The notes: generated by a model from the letters alone, not told the origin. Positions 41,802 to 51,430 are shown, counted from the stretch's first letter. The stretch: DNA of 64,000 bases from Palsa-506 sp963709075 (GCA_963709075.1 CAVPUY010000006.1:1-64000); one strand, 5' to 3'. Made by a program: numbers and translations.

Positions 41802-44757
41802 GCACGCCCGCCGTTGGCGACAGGGCGGCAATGCCGGAGCCCGAGCCGGGCCCGAGCCGGGCCCGGGCCCGGGCCCGAGCCGGGCCTGCAGGCTCGGGTT
41901 CGCCGCCCCGGTGCCTCGTCACCTCGGCGGCGAGCTGAGCGCGGGAGCAGATGTCCAGCTTGGCGAAGACATGCGCGAGGTGGGTCTGCACGGTCCGGGC
42001 CGACACGTACAGCCGCTCGCCGATCTGGGGATTGGACAGTCCCTCGGCGACCAGGCCCGCGACGGTCCGCTCGGTCGGGGTGAGGCCGTGCCAGCCGAAC
42101 TGCGGCCGTTTCCTGGCGCCCCGTCTGCCGCGCCGGATGCCCGCCGAGCGCAATGTAGCCTCGGCGCGGGCGAGGTCGCGTGCGGCGTCGAGCCGCTCGT
42201 AGCAGCCGATGGCCTGATTCAGCAGCGGGCGGCCGCGATCCAGGTTGCCCTGCCGGGCGAAGGCGGCGCCGGCGTCCTCGCGGGCCAGCGCAAGCTCCAG
42301 CTGCCGCGGTCCGCGCTCATACGCGGCAGCAGCGGCGGCAAGTGTCTCGGCGTCATCTGCCGCCAGCCCCTGGCAGCGCAGCGCTGCGCCGGTCAGCGAG
42401 GCAACATCGTTCTGCTCGGCCACGGTCGTGACAGCCGCTGCCACCTCCCGCGCCCTGGCCGGCTGGCCGGCTGCGACGGCGAGGCGGACCAGGTCGGTCC
42501 CGACCAGCCGGTACTCAAGCGCGAGCCCGAGCTCGGCGCAATGGTCCCAGCACTGCGCCAGCGTCGTCAGCGCCGCGGCGAGGTCGCCGTCGGCCTCAAG
42601 CAGAAGCGCCCGTGCCCAGGCCGCCCATTGCGCGCGGAACCGCAGGCCGGTGCTTGCGTACTCGTCCGCCACGTCGGCGGCCGCGCGGGCGTCACGCAGG
42701 TCGTTGCGGTGCAGGCAGATCAGCGACCGCACGCCGTAGGCGTAGGAGAGCGTGTACCTCGAGCCAGTCTCGTCCGCCAGCCCGACGCTCGCCTCGAGCT
42801 CGGCGATGGCGTCATCCCACTCCCCGGCGATGAACCGCTCCATGCCACGGACCGCCTGATATCCGGGGAGGTGCCAGCGCACGCCGAACTCCTCGCTGAT
42901 CCGCCTGCCGGTGTCCAGCGTCGCCCTGGCCTCCGCAAGCTGGTCAAGCTCGACCAGGATGTGCCCGCGGGTCATGAAGAGCGGATGGCGGTGTCCCTGC
43001 CTGCCCGGACTCTGATCAGCCAGCCGCACGGCATCGTCGATGATCCGGAGTGCGTCAGCAAGGCAGCCGCGGAGCTCAGCGACCAGGGCCAGCGCCGCCA
43101 TCGCGGTACTCGTGGTCGTGTGGTCCCCGGCCGCCGCGGCCGCGGCCCTGGCCCGCTCAGCGCTGGCGGCGGCGCCATCGAGGTCTCCCATCGCCAGCCG
43201 GGCGGCGCCCACCCAGCCCTGGGCTGCGGCCCGGTCGGCGCTGGTCAGCATCGGTGACCGGCCCACCCGCTCGAGTTCGGTCAGTCCGCTGTTCTCCTGA
43301 CCGCGGGCGAACAACGCCTGCGCCAGGCAGATCCGGACCGGGCCCTCGGCAGACTGGTCGAGCCCGCGGTCGAGCAGCTGCCGGCAGACGGTCACTGCCT
43401 CCGCTATCCGGCCGGACAGCACCAGGCTGCTCGCCCGCTCGGCCAGCAGCCTGCTGCGGCCGCGATCCGCGGGACCCATCAGGCCGACGGCCCGGTCAAG
43501 CAGGTCAGCGGCCACTGCCGGCGATCTCGTCGCAGCCTCCCGTGCGGCCCGGCTCAGCCACTCGATGGCCTCGGCATCGCCAGGACCGGCCCCGCGGGCT
43601 AGCTGCTCGGCCACCTGCAGCACCGGCGCGCCCGACTCGGCCAGCCGCCGCCCGGCCTCGCGGTGCAGCCCGCGGCGGACGCTGAGCGGCAGGTCCTCGT
43701 AGAGGGCCTCGCGGATCAGGTCATGCCGGAATCGCAGCCGGGTGCCGTCGTCTTCAAGCACCTGCGCGGTGATGCCTTCGGCCAGGACCCAGGCCAGGTC
43801 CAGGGCCGGCTGAGCCATGGTCGCGGACAGCTCGGTGAAGGTGAAGCTGCTGCCCAGGATCGATGCGGCCCGCAGGGCCGCCAGTGCTGCATCCGGCAGG
43901 AAGCTCAGGCGGCGCAAGATGGTCAGCCGCAGCGTCGGCGGCATGGCCGTCTCGGCTACCTCGGCCCGCCCGTCCGTGGTCCTGATCGCCTGCTCCTGGC
44001 CAAGCGCAGCCAGCAGCTCGGTAATGAAAAGCGGGTTGCCGGCCGCCCCGGCTACCGCGGCCAGCAGCCGCGGCCCTGGCTCGGCCGCCACGGACTCGGC
44101 CGCCAGCTCGGTCACCGCGTCGGCGGTCAGGCCGCTGACGGTCAGCCGGCGCCCGCCGGTTTCCTGCAGCACCCGGGCCAGCCGGTCAAGCTCCGCGATG
44201 CGCGGCGCTGGCCGGAGGCATCCGATCAGCGCGATCGGGAGGTAGCCGAGACGGCGGACGAGCGTCCCCAGCATCAGCAGGCTGGACGGATCCGCCCACT
44301 GCAGGTCATCCACCGCGATCACCAGCGGCCCGGTCAGTGCGAGTTCCTCGGCGAGATCGACGAGCGCGTCGACGGCGCGGAATTGCAGGCCCGGGTCGCT
44401 GGTCACGGTGATCGGGCCCCGGTCACCGCCGCCCTGGGCTGCCAGCAGCGCGGCGATGGCGGCGCGGCCCGGATCCGCCGATGACGGGACGCACCCGAAA
44501 ACCGCGGCCGCGAGCCCGAACGGCCGGGTCTGGTCAAGCTCCTCGGCCCGGCCGGCGGCAACCTGCATGCCGCGGCTGCCTGCCTCCTCGATCGCCGCGG
44601 CCAGCAGCCGGCTCTTGCCGATCCCCGGCTCGCCCTCGATCAGCACGGTGGCCGGCCGGCCCGACGCGGCCAGGTCCAGGGCCTGGTCCAGAGCCGCAAT
44701 CTCTGCTGCGCGGCCGCGCAGCCGCGGCGGGGGCTGCGGGGGCGCCAACGTCGCCAT
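41575..44757 (-). CDS. Large ATPase-LuxR (LAL/MalT-like) regulator
   Basis: Up to 1060 residues. The N-terminal AAA-type module has Walker A (GEPGIGKSRLL) and Walker B (LVIAVDDLQWADP). A long TPR-like helical middle follows. A LuxR helix-turn-helix lies at about 895-945 (LTPTERTVAGLVAEGLSNPQ, then SARTVQTHLAHVFAKL). Members of this LAL group activate sugar or antibiotic genes. The final 110 residues after the HTH are low-complexity and antisense to NDH-2; the native stop may have been lost within the GC repeat at 41837-41886. The ATG at 44757 is the start. The ligand is unknown. Confidence 0.88.
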   Translation of the reverse strand: MATLAPPQPPPRLRGRAAEIAALDQALDLAASGRPATVLIEGEPGIGKSRLLAAAIEEAGSRGMQVAAGRAEELDQTRPFGLAAAVFGCVPSSADPGRAAIAALLAAQGGGDRGPITVTSDPGLQFRAVDALVDLAEELALTGPLVIAVDDLQWADPSSLLMLGTLVRRLGYLPIALIGCLRPAPRIAELDRLARVLQETGGRRLTVSGLTADAVTELAAESVAAEPGPRLLAAVAGAAGNPLFITELLAALGQEQAIRTTDGRAEVAETAMPPTLRLTILRRLSFLPDAALAALRAASILGSSFTFTELSATMAQPALDLAWVLAEGITAQVLEDDGTRLRFRHDLIREALYEDLPLSVRRGLHREAGRRLAESGAPVLQVAEQLARGAGPGDAEAIEWLSRAAREAATRSPAVAADLLDRAVGLMGPADRGRSRLLAERASSLVLSGRIAEAVTVCRQLLDRGLDQSAEGPVRICLAQALFARGQENSGLTELERVGRSPMLTSADRAAAQGWVGAARLAMGDLDGAAASAERARAAAAAAGDHTTTSTAMAALALVAELRGCLADALRIIDDAVRLADQSPGRQGHRHPLFMTRGHILVELDQLAEARATLDTGRRISEEFGVRWHLPGYQAVRGMERFIAGEWDDAIAELEASVGLADETGSRYTLSYAYGVRSLICLHRNDLRDARAAADVADEYASTGLRFRAQWAAWARALLLEADGDLAAALTTLAQCWDHCAELGLALEYRLVGTDLVRLAVAAGQPARAREVAAAVTTVAEQNDVASLTGAALRCQGLAADDAETLAAAAAAYERGPRQLELALAREDAGAAFARQGNLDRGRPLLNQAIGCYERLDAARDLARAEATLRSAGIRRGRRGARKRPQFGWHGLTPTERTVAGLVAEGLSNPQIGERLYVSARTVQTHLAHVFAKLDICSRAQLAAEVTRHRGGEPEPAGPARARARARLGPGSGSGIAALSPTAGVLRSAARPGRAGRPRAGRVARPAGAARRQSASRRRSGSCWPGSRTGDSRGSRPWPPGRTGAARPGSRPPWLRRGRP
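41837..41886. repeat. GC-rich short tandem repeats between converging genes
   Basis: GAGCCCGAGCCGGGCCC-type units repeat about four times with a nested GGGCCC series. The sequence lies just past the NDH-2 stop and inside the run-on tail of the LuxR-type regulator. It could form hairpins that terminate both transcripts. Repeats like this are prone to slippage, which may explain the missing stop of the regulator. Confidence 0.65.
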
Positions 44758-44856
44758 GATCCGGATGCTACTGCGGATCCATCCCGCCGGGCAGTTGCGA
44801 CCTTGCTGCTACGGGCTGCCGGGCCGGCCTCGTGCCGGGCCTTGACGCCAGCCGAT

Positions 44857-44876
44857 CCGTTAGGAAAGACTAACCG
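44857..44876. promoter_or_regulatory. Candidate ArsR operator
   Basis: CCGTTAG at 44857-44863 and CTAACCG at 44870-44876 are inverted around GAAAGA, with six of seven bases complementary. The site ends three bases before the GTG start of the second ArsR gene, a typical place for autorepression. Confidence 0.6.
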
Positions 44877-44879
44877 TTA

Positions 44880-45203
44880 GTGGATTCTGACCGAGCAAGC
44901 GGCGGCTGGAGCGCGCTGGCGGACGGCACCCGGCGCGCCATCGTCAGCCGCCTGGCCGAGGGGCCGCAGGCGGTGGGAAAACTGGCCGCGGAGCTGCCGG
45001 TCAGCCGGTCGGCGGTCTCCCAGCACCTGAAGGTTCTCAAGGACGCCGGCCTGGTCAGCGAACGGGCGGCCGGCACCAGACGTGTCTACCGGCTCAATCC
45101 GGCGGCAGTGGCCGCGTTGCGCGATCAGCTTGACACCTTCTGGCAGCGGGCCCTGGCCAGCTACACCGATGTTGCCGAACAAACGACGGAGGAGAGTCCA
45201 TGA
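44880..45203 (+). CDS. ArsR-family transcriptional regulator
   Basis: A 107-residue winged helix protein: SALADGTRRAIVSRLAEGPQ, VSRSAVSQHLKVLKDAGLVS and ERAAGTRRVYRLNPA. It belongs to the ArsR group paired with SRPBCC proteins, without metal-binding cysteines. The GTG start at 44880 sits three bases after an inverted repeat. Its stop overlaps the next start (ATGA), making a two-gene operon. Confidence 0.92.
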   Translation: MDSDRASGGWSALADGTRRAIVSRLAEGPQAVGKLAAELPVSRSAVSQHLKVLKDAGLVSERAAGTRRVYRLNPAAVAALRDQLDTFWQRALASYTDVAEQTTEESP

Positions 45204-45679
45204 CCCGAACCGAGGCCGGAGTCGTCCGCAAGCAGGTGGTGGTCAGCGCGCCGGCCGAGCAGGCCTTCACGGCGTTCACCGAGAGGTTCGGCGACTTCAA
45301 GCCGCCGGAGCACAACCTGCTCGCGGCCGCGATCGCCGAGACAGTCTTCGAGCCCCGCGTCGGCGGGCACATTTACGACCGCGCCGTCGACGGCAGCGAG
45401 TGCCGGTGGGCACGGATCCTGGCCTACGAGCCACCAGCCCGCGTGGTATTCAGCTGGGACATCAGCCCGCAATGGCAGGTCGAGACCGACCCGGAGCTGA
45501 CCAGCGAGGTTGAGGTCCGGTTCGTGCCCGAGGGACCGGACAGAACCCGGGTCGAGCTGGAGCACCGCCACCTCGACCGGCACGGTCCCGGCTGGCAGTC
45601 GGTCAGCGACGGCGTCGACGGCGACCAGGGATGGCCGCTCTACCTGGCCCGGTACGCCGCCCTGCTCGGGGCCCGCTGA
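45200..45679 (+). CDS. SRPBCC (AHSA1-like) domain protein
   Basis: A 159-residue START-fold protein with VRKQVVVSAPAEQAFTAFTE, PRVGGHIYDRAVDGSECRWA and RTRVELEHRHLDRHGPGW. It is the partner of the ArsR gene with which it overlaps by four bases. Substrate or ligand is unknown. This is the second, independent ArsR-SRPBCC unit in the window; the two SRPBCC proteins share family but little sequence. Confidence 0.92.
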   Translation: MTRTEAGVVRKQVVVSAPAEQAFTAFTERFGDFKPPEHNLLAAAIAETVFEPRVGGHIYDRAVDGSECRWARILAYEPPARVVFSWDISPQWQVETDPELTSEVEVRFVPEGPDRTRVELEHRHLDRHGPGWQSVSDGVDGDQGWPLYLARYAALLGAR

Positions 45680-45723
45680 CACTGCGCCGATCGGCTGGCG
45701 GCACCGCGGGGCCCGTGCCCCGC

Positions 45724-47699
45724 TCAGGCCGCGCGGTGCACGGGGATGCCGCCGGGCGGTGCCGACCGGAGCAGCCAGACCGGGTTCGACACGCCGATCG
45801 TGGTCCCGGCGGAGTTGAGCACCTCGGTCCGGACGAAGCTGTCCTTGCTGGTGTCGACGTGCCGGATGACCGAGCCGCCGGCCAGCCGGGAAGCCGGGTA
45901 CACGGCGATGACCCTCGTGTTCGCCGTCGGGCTGGCGGTACCCGCGTAGTCGACCACGCCTTGCCGGACCCGCAGCGACCCGCCGGCCGGGACCCTGGTC
46001 GCGGCGGCGACAAGCCGCCGGGATTTCACCCGGGACACGCTCACCGAGCCCATCGGGCACGAGCCGTCGACCAGCAGGTCCAGGCTGCCCCGGTACGACG
46101 ACAGCGAACCGCACCAGGCTCGCCCGGCGGCCAGCGCGGCGAGCAGGTGGGCCTCCGCCGTGCTGGCCGCCCAGACCGACGTGACCCAGTTGTTGTGTAT
46201 CCCGGACCAGTTCTGCCCGAAGTGGTCGTCGCTCGTTCCGTTGCCGGTGAGGAAAACGGCGTTCCTGGACATGACGTCCCACAGCGCCAGGTGATGGGCC
46301 AGGTCTACCCCCTGCCGCTTGCGGTAGCCGACCTCGAGCAGGTCGGCGCCAAGGGCGCCGCTGGCGGTGGCGGTGGGCAGCAGCCGCCTGGCAACGCGCG
46401 CGAGCATCGCGTCCTGCTGCGCGACCGGGAGCAGCGCCGGGTCGCCGTAGCCGTACGGGTGGTTGTAGCTGACCAGCCCGCCGGCCGAGTGAATCTGCGG
46501 CACGGCGACGTTGCGCAGGTATCTGGTGTAGGTCCTGGGCGTCGTGCTGCCGTAGTCGGGGATAACGACGGCGCCACCGAACCAGTTGATGTGCGGCAGC
46601 AGCCACGACACCTCAAGGCCCTGCCGCTGGGCCACCGCCCGGTACCGCGGGGCAAGCGCGGTGGCCATGTCCATCTGCTGAAGCAGGAACGCCTCGCCGC
46701 TGATCCGCCGCTTGAACCTGAGGTAATCGAAGTGCCCGTCAACCAGGTCGCCGGTGCTCACCGCGCTCAGGGTCAGCTCCCAGAGCGCGAAGTCGCGGTA
46801 GTCAAGGTCGGGCCACAGCGCCGCGATATCGGCAGACGGGTTCATGGTCACCGTGCCCCACGGGTTGCCGGCGCCGACCGGCTTCACCGGGATCGTGATC
46901 ACCCCCTGGGTACCGTTGGCGACCCGGCCCGCCGGGGTTCCCGGCCGCACGAACCGGTAGGACAGGGCATAGTCGCCGGCCTGCGGCCGGCCGAAGCCTG
47001 GTGGTACGAGGTGACGATCAGCAGTTCCAGGTAGCCGCGCCGCCAGCCGCTGTGCAGCAGCACGTCAATGGTCAGCGACTGGCCGGTGAGATTGTCCCGG
47101 TAGTTCCATCCGCCCGGGTGGCTGTCCGCGTAGAAGCCGTACTTCGCGGCCGCCGTCGTCTTGCTCTGCACGGTCAGGTGCATGCTGCCGCCGGCCACCG
47201 GGTCGCCCGGCGAGGACGGGCTGCCCACTATCCCGCCGGATCCGCTCGCCACCGGGCCGCGCTCGGCCTTCGTCCACTTCCACGGGCCGCCCTGGCCCGG
47301 CCCGCCCTTCTCCGCGGTAAGGCTGGTGAAATGCACGGTCCGGCGGTAGCCGATACCGTCCATCCGGTGATCGTGGTCGGTCCACCACAGCACGTCGACC
47401 GAGTTCTTCGCCGCCTGGAAGAGCTGGCTGTCCATCGATCCGCTCTGCTCGCTGAACGACGAGTGGATGTGCATGGCCATCGAGTACGCGGATTTGCCGT
47501 CCGCAGCGACCGCGCGGGCCGGCGAGCGCAGCGGCAACCGGGGAATCCGGCGGAGCAGCGCCGCCGCGCCGGCCACGGCGGTCGTGGCGTGCAGGAGACT
47601 TCGCCGGGATAACTCCGACCCGCTGCCACCGGCCAGGTTCTCCGCCGAGTCCGCGGCCGGACGCTCCTCCGGATTCGCTGCCAGCTGATCGTCGCACAT
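45724..47699 (-). pseudogene. Tat-exported PHP-like metal-dependent hydrolase, frameshifted
   Basis: A roughly 658-residue protein in two frames. The N-terminus has a twin-arginine signal (SRRSLLHATTAVAGAAALL, residues 32-50). A PHP-type metal site follows: MHIHSSFSEQSG (HxH) and WWTDHDHR. After a break near 46995-47005 the second frame continues FGRPQAGDYALSYRFVRPGT and includes a later SYNHPYGYGD and ADLLEVGY. PHP enzymes hydrolyse phosphoesters using several metals. The start at 47699 has an AGGGGGG ribosome binding site. Export by Tat suggests cofactor loading before secretion, as inferred from the signal. Confidence 0.82.
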
Positions 47700-47840
47700 T
47701 GCCGCATCGCCCCCCTGAATCATCCCGAACATAACGGCCGGCGACGTTTCGGACAAGGCTCTCCAGCTCGGCCAGGCTGGCCGGGCGGCCGGCGTCAGCC
47801 CCCGGTGATGTGCGCCGCCGCGGTGCCGGACACTAGAGCC

Positions 47841-48980
47841 ATGACCACAATCCACGCCGCCGCCAGCGCGGCTACCCGGCCGGCCGAGCTGACCATCGCC
47901 GGCCGGCGGCTGCCGATGCTGGACCGGGCCAGAATCTACGCGTGCGGGATCACCCCCTACGACGTCACGCACCTGGGGCACGCGGCCACCTTCGTCTGGA
48001 TCGACACGCTGTGCCGCGTGCTGCGCTTCCTCGGCGTCGAACCGGAGATGTGCCGGAACATCACGGACGTGGACGATGTGCTCGACGCCGCGGCGCTGCG
48101 CGCGGGCGCACCCTACGACGCGTTCGCGGCGGTACAGCAGTTTCACTTCGAGCGGGACATGGCGGCGCTGGCGGTGCGCGCGCCGCAGCACGAGCCGCGC
48201 GCGCACCGCTACGTGCAGCACGTAATACGGCTGGCCGCCGGGCTGCTCTCGGCCGGGACCGCTTACCAGCGCCGGGGCAGCGTCTATTTCCGCGGCCAGG
48301 CCGCGGTCGGCGCCTCGGGCCTGGACCGGGCCGAGGGCCTGCGGCTGTCCGCCGAATACGGCGGCAGGCCGGATGACCCGGACAAGGATGACCCGCTGGA
48401 CGTAGCGGTGTGGCAGGCCAGCGAGCCAGGTCACCCGGCGTGGGAATCGCCCTGGGGGCCGGGCAGGCCCGGATGGCACGCGGAGTGCGCCGCCATGGCG
48501 CTGTCGGTGTTCGGGGTCGGCGTCGATGTGCACGCCGGCGGGAAGGATCTCCGCTTCCCGCATCACGCCTACCACGCGGCGATGGCTGAGTCCTTCACCG
48601 GCGTGCGGCCGTACGCTCGCGCGTGGCTGCATTCCGGCACGGTGACGCTGCAGGGCAAGAAGATGGCCAAGTCCGCGGGCAACCTGGTGCTGCTCGACGA
48701 GCTGCTGGCCGGCCATCCGGCGGCCGCCGTCCGGCTGATGATCCTCGACCGGCCGTGGGCCGATGACTGGGACTTCCTGCCCGGCTTGCTCGATGCCGCG
48801 ACGACGCGGCTGGAGAGCCTCTACCGGGCGGCCGGCCGGACCAGCGCGGGCGGCCAGGCCGTCGCCGCCGAGATCGGCCGGCTGCTGGCCGCTGACCTGG
48901 ATGTCCCGGCGGCGATCGACGTCGCGATCGAGGCCGGCGGCACCCCCGCCCGCGCCCTCGCCACCGCCGTCGGGCTCTGA
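47841..48980 (+). CDS. MshC / cysteinyl-tRNA synthetase-like class I ligase
   Basis: A 379-residue class I synthetase-fold protein. The signature YACGITPYDVTHLGHAATF carries the zinc Cys and HxGH motif, and KKMAKSAGN is the KMSKS loop. The zinc site continues in GWHAECAAM and GGKDLRFPHH. MshC joins cysteine to GlcN-Ins in mycothiol synthesis. The protein is about 30 residues shorter than typical MshC, and segments such as FHFERDMAALAVRAPQHEPR are more CysRS-like, so it may be a paralogue with another acceptor. It is convergent with the GntR gene. Confidence 0.82.
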   Translation: MTTIHAAASAATRPAELTIAGRRLPMLDRARIYACGITPYDVTHLGHAATFVWIDTLCRVLRFLGVEPEMCRNITDVDDVLDAAALRAGAPYDAFAAVQQFHFERDMAALAVRAPQHEPRAHRYVQHVIRLAAGLLSAGTAYQRRGSVYFRGQAAVGASGLDRAEGLRLSAEYGGRPDDPDKDDPLDVAVWQASEPGHPAWESPWGPGRPGWHAECAAMALSVFGVGVDVHAGGKDLRFPHHAYHAAMAESFTGVRPYARAWLHSGTVTLQGKKMAKSAGNLVLLDELLAGHPAAAVRLMILDRPWADDWDFLPGLLDAATTRLESLYRAAGRTSAGGQAVAAEIGRLLAADLDVPAAIDVAIEAGGTPARALATAVGL

Positions 48981-48995
48981 CCGCGCCCGCGGTCG

Positions 48996-49754
48996 CTACC
49001 TGGCGCCGGCCGCTGGCTCGAATCCGGCGCCAAGGTCGCGGGCCGACCATCGCGCGATGAAGGAGAACCGGTCTGCCCGGACCACGCCATGCCGCCACTC
49101 GACCGGCGTCGTCTCCCTGGTCGCGAGCCGCTCGATCGCCAGCGCGGGTGTCCGGGCCGGCAGCCCGAGCAGCTCGCGCTGCTGGCGTCCTGGCAGCACC
49201 GGGGTGATCCGCTCCCAGCCTGCATCGGGCCGGATGCCGCAGCGGACCAGCAGTTCACGGTAGAGGGCAGTGCGGGTGAAGTCGACCTCAAGGAGCGGCC
49301 GGGCGAGCGCCGCGGGCAGCCAGGAGCAGTCGAGGACGATCGGCTCGTCGTCGGCCAGGCGGAGCCGCTCGACGTAGACAAGCGGCTCGTCCGGCGGGCA
49401 GCCGAGCACCTGGGCGGCCTCCTCGTCGCGCCGCTCCTCCAGCCGGCGCACGATGCTGCGCTGGACGAAACCCTGCTCCTCAACGGCGCGAAACAGGCTG
49501 TAGAACGCGCCAAGCGGCTGCTCGATCATCCGGTCCCTGACGAACGTGCCCCGCCCCCTGCCCCGCTCGATCAGGCCTTCAAGCTGCAGCTGCCGGACCG
49601 CCTCGCGCACGGTGTGGCGGCTGACGCCGTACTGGGCGGTCAGTTCCTCGTCGCCGGGGAAATGCGCGCGGAACTCACCGCGGGCGAGCCTGCGACGCAG
49701 GTCGCCAAGCACCTGGGCCCAGAGCGGCAGCGGGCTCTGCCGGTCGACGATCAC
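48996..49754 (-). CDS. GntR/HutC-family regulator
   Basis: About 252 residues. The winged helix domain (LRRRLARGEFRAHFPGDEEL, VSRHTVREAVRQLQLEGLIE, RGRGRGTFV) is followed by a UTRA ligand-binding domain. The GTG at 49754 is preferred: CATACT (minus strand 49766-49761) is six bases before it, a leaderless arrangement. An upstream GTG at 49814 is possible. It is divergent from a DHA2 exporter, and the palindrome between them is a likely operator. The effector is unknown. Confidence 0.88.
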   Translation of the reverse strand: MIVDRQSPLPLWAQVLGDLRRRLARGEFRAHFPGDEELTAQYGVSRHTVREAVRQLQLEGLIERGRGRGTFVRDRMIEQPLGAFYSLFRAVEEQGFVQRSIVRRLEERRDEEAAQVLGCPPDEPLVYVERLRLADDEPIVLDCSWLPAALARPLLEVDFTRTALYRELLVRCGIRPDAGWERITPVLPGRQQRELLGLPARTPALAIERLATRETTPVEWRHGVVRADRFSFIARWSARDLGAGFEPAAGAR

Positions 49755-49825
49755 GCACTCAGTATGGGCCGCCGCCCAGGCACGGCAAAGGACGTCGTTG
49801 ACGGATGTGGTCACCAGGTGATTAA

Positions 49826-49837
49826 ATGTACGTACAT
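49826..49837. promoter_or_regulatory. 12-bp palindrome between gntR and the exporter gene
   Basis: ATGTACGTACAT is a perfect palindrome in the divergent region, with half-sites of the GTAC type seen in GntR/HutC operators. Bound repressor here could control the exporter and perhaps gntR. Confidence 0.6.
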
Positions 49838-49948
49838 ACGGATTACTGGACTTCTGCTCTCCTGGTGGTCACCGCGTCTGGGCTGGCCGCCGCCGGGCTC
49901 AGCACTCAGCGGGGTACGCATCGAAACGCGCGAGCTCAGGGCCGGCCA

Positions 49949-51430
49949 GTGAGCGTCCCGCAGTTGCAAGCCGACATCCCGGCACGCGGGCTGCTCCGGC
50001 TGGTGACCGAGCCCCGGCGGCCGCTGGCGATACGCAGCTCGCCGAAGGCACCGTGGCTGGTCGTCGCCACCGTGTGCATCGGCGCGTTCATGGGTCAGCT
50101 CGACGCGAGCATCGTCACCCTCGCGTTCCCCACTCTGCACCAGGACTTCGGCGCATCGCTCGCCGACGTGCAGTGGGTCGGCCAGGCCTACCTGCTGGTG
50201 CTGATCGGCCTGCTGCCGGCCGTCGGGCGGTACGCCGACATGGTCGGTCGCAAGCTCCTCTATACCTATGGCTTCCTGTTCTTCGTGATCAGCTCGGCAC
50301 TGTGCGGGCTGGCGCCGGACCTCCTCGTGCTGATCGCCTTCCGGGCGCTGCAGGGCGCGGGCGCGGCGATGTTCCAGGCCAACAGCGTTGCCATCATCGC
50401 CAGCGCGATCCCCAGGGAGAAGCTGGGCCGGGCGATCGGGATCCAGGGAGCCGCGCAGGCACTCGGGCTCGCCCTCGGCCCGGCGGCCGGCGGCCTGCTG
50501 ATCGGGCTCGGCGGCTGGCGGCTGATCTTCTTCGTCAACGTGCCCATCGGCCTGATCGGCACCGTGGCCGCCTGGCTGCTCATCCCCCGCAGCCGCGACC
50601 TTGCCCGCCGCCGTCCCTTCGACTGGGCGGGCCTTGGCATCTTCCTGCCCGCCGTGTCCGCGCTGCTGCTCGTCGTCTCCTACGGCGGCAGGTACGGCTG
50701 GGCGTCACCGCTCATCATCGGGCTCTTCGCCGCCTGCGCCGTGCTGCTTGCCGCCTTCGTCTTCCGGGAGCGGAAGGCCGACGCGCCGATGATTGACCTC
50801 GGCCTGTTCGCCAGGTTCCCGTTCAGCGCCGGGATCGGCAGCGGGCTGCTCAGCTACCTGGTGCTGTTCGGCACCCTGACCGTGGCGCCGTTCTTCCTGG
50901 AGATCGCCGGGCACGAGCAGCCGGGGACGGCCGGGCTCCAGCTGCTGGCGCTGCCGCTCGGTCTGGCCCTGGCCGCGCCGGTGGCCGGGCGGCTGGCCGA
51001 GCGCTTTGGCGCTCGTCCGCTCACCGTGGGCGGCATGCTCACCGCGGCCGCCGCCCTCGCGCTGAGTACCGCTGCCGGGGATCATCCCGCGGTATTCCTG
51101 CTCGCGCTGGCGCTGACCGGGATAGGAATCGGCGCCTTCACCCCGCCGAACAACGCGGCCATCATGCGATCGGCGCCCGCCCGCCAGGCAGGCGCGGCCA
51201 GCGGCATGCTCAACATGACCCGCGGCATCGGCACCTCGCTCGGCCTGGCACTGGCGGGCGTCGCCTATACGCTCGGCGCCGGGCAGCATGGCTCAGCCCC
51301 GGCAGGCGCCAGCGCCGGCTACACCACGGCCGCGCTGTTCCTCGCCGCTGCGGCTGCCGCCGCAGCTCTCATCGCCGCCCGGCGCGGACCGTCCCGGCCG
51401 GGCGGCTGCCCAGGGCCGGCCGCCGGATGA
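49949..51430 (+). CDS. DHA2-family MFS exporter
   Basis: About 493 residues with about fourteen hydrophobic segments. The signature MGQLDASIVTLAFPTL is that of DHA2 drug/proton antiporters, with the GRYADMVGRK motif A and LRGAG-like RALQGAGAAM motif C. The GTG at 49949 is assigned because the N-terminal cytoplasmic segment begins there; an earlier in-frame start at 49826 would add a nonhydrophobic extension and overlap the palindrome. It is divergent from, and probably repressed by, the GntR protein. Confidence 0.9.
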   Translation: MSVPQLQADIPARGLLRLVTEPRRPLAIRSSPKAPWLVVATVCIGAFMGQLDASIVTLAFPTLHQDFGASLADVQWVGQAYLLVLIGLLPAVGRYADMVGRKLLYTYGFLFFVISSALCGLAPDLLVLIAFRALQGAGAAMFQANSVAIIASAIPREKLGRAIGIQGAAQALGLALGPAAGGLLIGLGGWRLIFFVNVPIGLIGTVAAWLLIPRSRDLARRRPFDWAGLGIFLPAVSALLLVVSYGGRYGWASPLIIGLFAACAVLLAAFVFRERKADAPMIDLGLFARFPFSAGIGSGLLSYLVLFGTLTVAPFFLEIAGHEQPGTAGLQLLALPLGLALAAPVAGRLAERFGARPLTVGGMLTAAAALALSTAAGDHPAVFLLALALTGIGIGAFTPPNNAAIMRSAPARQAGAASGMLNMTRGIGTSLGLALAGVAYTLGAGQHGSAPAGASAGYTTAALFLAAAAAAAALIAARRGPSRPGGCPGPAAG

